The notes under the pieces: model-generated
Told to the model about the DNA's origin: nothing
Databases searched by the model: none
What the model saw: the letters and a program-made list of their open reading frames with translations, nothing else
Origin: an uncultured Collinsella sp.
GTDB lineage: Bacteria; Actinomycetota; Coriobacteriia; Coriobacteriales; Coriobacteriaceae
NCBI GenBank assembly: GCA_900540895.1
Contig: UQHV01000005.1
Span: 49,910-113,909 of the forward strand
Reading direction: 5' to 3'
DNA length: 64,000 nucleotides
Part shown: positions 60,977-64,000 of the stretch, in pieces
Layout of the letters: the number at the start of each line of letters is the position of its first letter
Numbering within the stretch: position 1 is the stretch's first letter
Program-made: the position numbers and the translations under genes

Positions 60977-61579
60977 ATGGATCATAAAATGTCGCGCTCG
61001 CCGTGGGTTATTCATTACGACGGCTCGAGCTGCAACGGATGCGATATCGAGGTGTTGGCCTCGCTCACGCCGCTGTTCGATGCGGAACGCTTTGGCGTGG
61101 TCAACACCGGCAACCCCAAGCATGCGGACATCTTTTTGGTGACGGGGTCGGTCAATGTCCAGAACCTGCCTGTCGTGCGCCAGATTTACAACCAGATGCT
61201 CGAGCCCAAGTGCGTGGTGGCCTGCGGCATCTGCGCGTGTTCGGGCGGCGTGTTCCGCGATGCCTATAACGTGACCGGCGGCGTGGACCGCGCAATTCCC
61301 GTGGATGTGTACGCGCCTGGGTGCGCCATTCGCCCCGAGACCGTGATCGATGCCATCGTGGAGGCGTGCGGCATCCTGGACCAGAAAGAGGCCGTGATGC
61401 GCGCCGGCGGCGATCCGCTTACCGTGGGCGGCGCCGCTACTTGGGACGGTGGCGTTGAGCTGGGCGAGGACGGGTTTGTGGCTGCGGGGGCCGGGGCCGG
61501 GGCCGTCGCCGGTGACGGCGTCGAGGTCAACGTGTCCACCAGGTCCGCCGCGCCCGCCGCTGCAAAGGAGGCCGAGTAA
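60977..61579 (+). CDS. Ech-type hydrogenase small subunit (EchC-like, NuoB family)
   Basis: 200 residues. CNGCDIEVL, VACGICACSGG and YAPGCAIRPE supply the cysteines for the proximal [4Fe-4S] cluster next to the NiFe site. The conserved domain ends near residue 140; a Gly/Ala-rich tail (about 145-200) is unusual. AGGAGG lies eight bases before the ATG. The stop overlaps the next start (TAATG). Confidence 0.92.
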   Translation: MDHKMSRSPWVIHYDGSSCNGCDIEVLASLTPLFDAERFGVVNTGNPKHADIFLVTGSVNVQNLPVVRQIYNQMLEPKCVVACGICACSGGVFRDAYNVTGGVDRAIPVDVYAPGCAIRPETVIDAIVEACGILDQKEAVMRAGGDPLTVGGAATWDGGVELGEDGFVAAGAGAGAVAGDGVEVNVSTRSAAPAAAKEAE

Positions 61580-62295
61580 TGCAAAAGGCTATCTATACCA
61601 TCGTCGGGATCGACGAGCTCCTGTCGCATGTCCAGGCGCTCAAGGGCGTTGGCGCGCGCTTTGTGCAGATGCACGCCGAACGCAACGTCGACGACGGCAC
61701 GTATCGCCTGGTCTATACATTTATCAACGTTCGTGCTGCTCAGGAGCATATTGTGCAGGACGGCAACTATGCGATCGAAAACCTGGTGGTTGAGGGAATT
61801 GATCAGTACCAGGAGATTCCGTCTATCAGTTCGTACTATCCGGCGGTATTCCCGTTTGAAAACGAGGCCCACGACCTGTTTGGTCTTGCCATTACCGACA
61901 TGCAGATCGACTTTAAGGGCTTTTTCTACCAGGTCTCGACTGCCGAGCCCATGAGCGTTATCACGCCCGAGGTGAAGGCCGCGCGCGAGAAAGCCATGAA
62001 GGTCCGTGCGGCTGCCGAGGCCAAGGCGCGCAAGGTCGCGGCCGAGAAGGCCGCCACGGCTGCGGCTGCTGCAGGGGAAGGCGCTGCGAGCGCCGGCGAT
62101 GCCGCGGGCGTCGCTGCTCAGCCCGCTGCGACTGCCGGCTCCGATGCCCAGCATGACGATGCCGCTGCCAAGGCCGCGCTCAAGGCTGCCGAGATGGAGG
62201 CAAAGCTCGCTGCCATGGATCCCGAGAAAGCGGCCAAGGTCCGCGCGGCGCTTGCCGCCAAGGCCGCCCGCGACAAGCAGAAAAAGGAGGCGTAA
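61579..62295 (+). CDS. Ech-type hydrogenase subunit EchD-like (NuoC family) with long tail
   Basis: 238 residues. About 1-130 match the 30-kDa complex I subunit: FVQMHAERNVDDGTYRLVYTFIN, YQEIPSISSYYPAVFPFENEAHDLFGL. The remaining 105 residues are Ala/Lys/Glu-rich low complexity, probably helical and disordered, and are not part of the family. It has a peripheral structural role in linking the large subunit. It overlaps echC by one base; the large subunit starts five bases downstream. Confidence 0.88.
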   Translation: MQKAIYTIVGIDELLSHVQALKGVGARFVQMHAERNVDDGTYRLVYTFINVRAAQEHIVQDGNYAIENLVVEGIDQYQEIPSISSYYPAVFPFENEAHDLFGLAITDMQIDFKGFFYQVSTAEPMSVITPEVKAAREKAMKVRAAAEAKARKVAAEKAATAAAAAGEGAASAGDAAGVAAQPAATAGSDAQHDDAAAKAALKAAEMEAKLAAMDPEKAAKVRAALAAKAARDKQKKEA

Positions 62296-62300
62296 GGTCC

Positions 62301-63389
62301 ATGGCTCATCGCTCCGTAATTCCGTTTGGCCCGCAGCACCCGGTGCTGCCCGAGCCGCTTCATCTGGACCTAGTGATCGAGGACGACCGCGTCATCGAAG
62401 CAATTCCGCAGATCGGCTTTGTGCACCGCGGACTCGAGAAGCTCACCGAAAAGCGCGATATGCATCAGTTTGGCTACATCGCCGAGCGCATCTGCGGCAT
62501 CTGCGCCGTGGGCCATAGCTGTGGCTACGCCAGCGCCTGCGAGCGCATGCTCGGCATCGAGGTGCCTGGTCGCGTGCAGTATATCCGCACCATTCTGCAT
62601 GAGCTTTCGCGCATTCACTCGCACCTGCTGTGGCTGGGCCTGCTCGCCGATGCCTTTGGCTTTGAGGCGCTGTTCTATCGTTCGTGGACGCTGCGCGAGC
62701 AGATTCTCAAGATCTTTGAGAGCACTTGCGGCGGTCGCGTGATTCTGTCGATTAACGAGATTGGCGGCCTTAAACACGACATTGAGGATTCCGAGCTGGC
62801 GGGTATTGTCCAGACGCTTGATGCCATGCGCCCCGACTACGAGGCCCTGGTGCATACGTTTTTGGACGACAATAGCTGCGGCGAGCGCCTGCATGGCGTG
62901 GGCATGATCAGCAAGAAGGACGCGCTGGAGCTTTCGATGGTCGGCCCGTTTGGTCGCGCCTCGGGCGTGGATTATGACGTGCGCATGTTTGGCGACGGTG
63001 CCTATGCGGACTTGGCTGCGTTTGAGCCCATCGTTGCTAGCGATGGCGACTGCTATGCCCGCTGCCAGGTGCGTTGTGCCGAGGTCACGCAGGCCATGGA
63101 CATTATCAAGGAGCTTGTCGGCAAGATTCCGCACGACGGCATTGGCGGGCGTACCAAGCTCACACCGGCCGACGGCGCGCGCGGCGAGGTTGTGATTGAG
63201 CAGCCGCGCGGCGAGGCGTACTACTATGTGCGCGGCAACGGCACCAAGAACCTGGACCGTTTCCGCGTGCGCACGCCGACGTCGCAGAACCTGGCGGGTC
63301 TGACGCATGCGCTGCAGGGCGTGCTCCTTGCCAACGTGCCCATGATTATCCTGACCATCGACCCCTGCATTAGCTGCACGGAAAGGTAG
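62301..63389 (+). CDS. [NiFe] hydrogenase large subunit (EchE-like, group 4)
   Basis: 362 residues. Both nickel-binding motifs are present: RICGICAVGHSCG near residue 66 and the C-terminal DPCISCTER at the very end, so this is a true hydrogenase rather than a complex I relative lacking Ni. HRGLEKLTEKRDMHQFGYIAERICG, ELSRIHSHLLWLGLL and HGVGMI are family features. Only two residues (ER) follow the last Cys-containing motif, so no cleavable C-terminal peptide is present, as in some Ech enzymes. AAAAAGGAGG precedes the ATG. Confidence 0.93.
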   Translation: MAHRSVIPFGPQHPVLPEPLHLDLVIEDDRVIEAIPQIGFVHRGLEKLTEKRDMHQFGYIAERICGICAVGHSCGYASACERMLGIEVPGRVQYIRTILHELSRIHSHLLWLGLLADAFGFEALFYRSWTLREQILKIFESTCGGRVILSINEIGGLKHDIEDSELAGIVQTLDAMRPDYEALVHTFLDDNSCGERLHGVGMISKKDALELSMVGPFGRASGVDYDVRMFGDGAYADLAAFEPIVASDGDCYARCQVRCAEVTQAMDIIKELVGKIPHDGIGGRTKLTPADGARGEVVIEQPRGEAYYYVRGNGTKNLDRFRVRTPTSQNLAGLTHALQGVLLANVPMIILTIDPCISCTER

Positions 63390-63396
63390 GCGCGGC

Positions 63397-63738
63397 ATGA
63401 GTTTGCTGACATTTGCCAAGACGGCCTTGGGCTCTATGGTCAAGCAGCCGGTAACGGTGTGCTATCCGCAGGAGAAGCTGGCGGCGCCCGAGCGCTTGCG
63501 CGGGCATATCGTCAACGACATGGATGTGTGCATTTGCTGTGGTATGTGCGCACGTCGCTGCCCGGCGGGCGCGCTCGCGGTCGATCGCAAGGGTGGTACC
63601 TGGTCGATTGACCCGTATGCCTGCGTGGTGTGCGGTGAGTGCATCGAAAGCTGTCCCAAACACTGCCTGACTATGGATACCGCCCGCACTCCAGTTGCGG
63701 CGGACAAGACTCCCACGGTAGAAACCAAGCCGGAGTAG
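63397..63738 (+). CDS. Ech-type hydrogenase ferredoxin subunit (EchF-like, NuoI family)
   Basis: 113 residues with two [4Fe-4S] motifs, CICCGMCARRCP and CVVCGECIESCP. It brings electrons from reduced ferredoxin to the small subunit. It starts eight bases after the large-subunit stop. It is the last gene of the operon; no maturation (hyp) genes follow within the window. Confidence 0.92.
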   Translation: MSLLTFAKTALGSMVKQPVTVCYPQEKLAAPERLRGHIVNDMDVCICCGMCARRCPAGALAVDRKGGTWSIDPYACVVCGECIESCPKHCLTMDTARTPVAADKTPTVETKPE

Positions 63739-63770
63739 CGTTGGGATGGGGCTGGTATAGCGCTGGAATA

Positions 63771-63804
63771 GGGGCCGGTGGGGCAAAAATGCCCCACCGG
63801 CCCC
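63771..63804 (+). terminator. Hairpin at the end of the hydrogenase operon
   Basis: GGGGCCGGTGGGGCA and TGCCCCACCGGCCCC, perfect 15-bp arms with an AAAA loop, 33 bp after the last stop. No T run, but stability suggests termination. Confidence 0.7.
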
Positions 63805-63921
63805 GCGCTTAAACGCGCGGTTGGGCTGCCACGAACAAAACTATGCCGGATTACGGGGCTGGATTGCGAATCCCCAACCATACAGAAAATCGAAAAACAA
63901 AACCGACGCTCCTATAAGTTG

Positions 63922-63999
63922 TCAAGAGGCAGTTTGCGGGAGCGTTCTCTCCAATTCGCACAGGAGCTCGTAATACCTCCTCTCCAGTTTCGTCGACCG
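63922..63999 (-). CDS. 3' end of an unidentified minus-strand gene (partial)
   Basis: A frame open from the window edge to a TGA at 63922-63924, encoding 25 residues that end LERTLPQTAS and include STKLERRYYELLCELE. Charged and helical; the family cannot be told from so little. It could be the end of a transposase or other gene lying mostly beyond the window, or chance. Confidence 0.3.
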   Translation of the reverse strand, partial: RSTKLERRYYELLCELERTLPQTAS

Positions 64000-64000
64000 C

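Overview
The window is about 64 kb of GC-rich bacterial chromosome. Strong Shine-Dalgarno sites, dense same-strand operons, the gene families present (energy-converting hydrogenase, NfnAB, class B sortase, many ABC and ECF importers) and the style of the intergenic repeats suggest a strictly anaerobic gut Coriobacteriia, most likely Collinsella or a close relative. This is an inference from gene content and composition. No rRNA gene is present to settle it.

Layout. 1-9.3 kb: 3' part of dnaB, then purA, purD, a NUDIX hydrolase, an ABC exporter and an unknown membrane protein. An IS1595-type insertion sequence carrying a DinJ-like antitoxin gene follows, inserted inside a 37-bp-armed palindrome. 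9.3-14.4 kb: carA and carB, preceded by a PyrR-type RNA hairpin at the carA ribosome binding site. 14.5-20.2 kb: an AT-richer cassette (mannose-family PTS IIB-IIC-IID, GntR/UTRA regulator, HSL-type esterase, RelBE-like toxin-antitoxin pair) flanked by two direct copies of a repeat module. 20.3-30 kb: purE, sortase B, a MoaE-like protein, a CmpB-type membrane protein, purF-purM-purN, an orphan PTS IIA, an anchored parvulin foldase and YqeY. 30.3-34 kb: a polar amino acid ABC importer with a cytidylate-kinase-like protein. 34.1-40.2 kb, minus strand: nfnB/nfnA, pth, prs, glmU. 40.3-49 kb: ECF transporter (T, fused AA, S), exonuclease III, Sir2 deacylase, a folP-folK fusion with a large internal insertion, a degenerate BirA-like protein and coaX.

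49.2-54.4 kb: the initiator tRNA-fMet and a ~5.1-kb integrated element with exact 52-bp att repeats. It encodes a tyrosine integrase, an excisionase-like protein, a serine resolvase and several unknown proteins. Directly beyond attR (54.48-54.77 kb) is an unusual array of eight 15-nt elements in alternating orientation, one every ~40 nt. This is the most unexplained structure in the window. 54.9-57 kb: a two-domain flavin/Fe-S oxidoreductase. 57.4-63.8 kb: an HTH protein and an Ech-type group 4 [NiFe] hydrogenase operon in which the EchA-like and EchB-like membrane subunits are fused. The window ends in the 3' end of a minus-strand reading frame.

How the genes work together. De novo purine synthesis is spread over three loci (purA-purD, purE, purF-purM-purN), with PRPP supplied by prs. 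carAB feeds pyrimidine and possibly arginine synthesis. NfnAB and the Ech hydrogenase form a ferredoxin-centred redox module: Ech couples ferredoxin oxidation and H2 production to ion pumping, and NfnAB links ferredoxin and NADH to NADPH. Import is by PTS, ABC and ECF systems. Intergenic regions carry two families of inverted repeats: hairpins with GGGAC/GTCCC motifs, and hairpins with a conserved TTCGCGAAG or TTTGCGAAGCAAGG loop.
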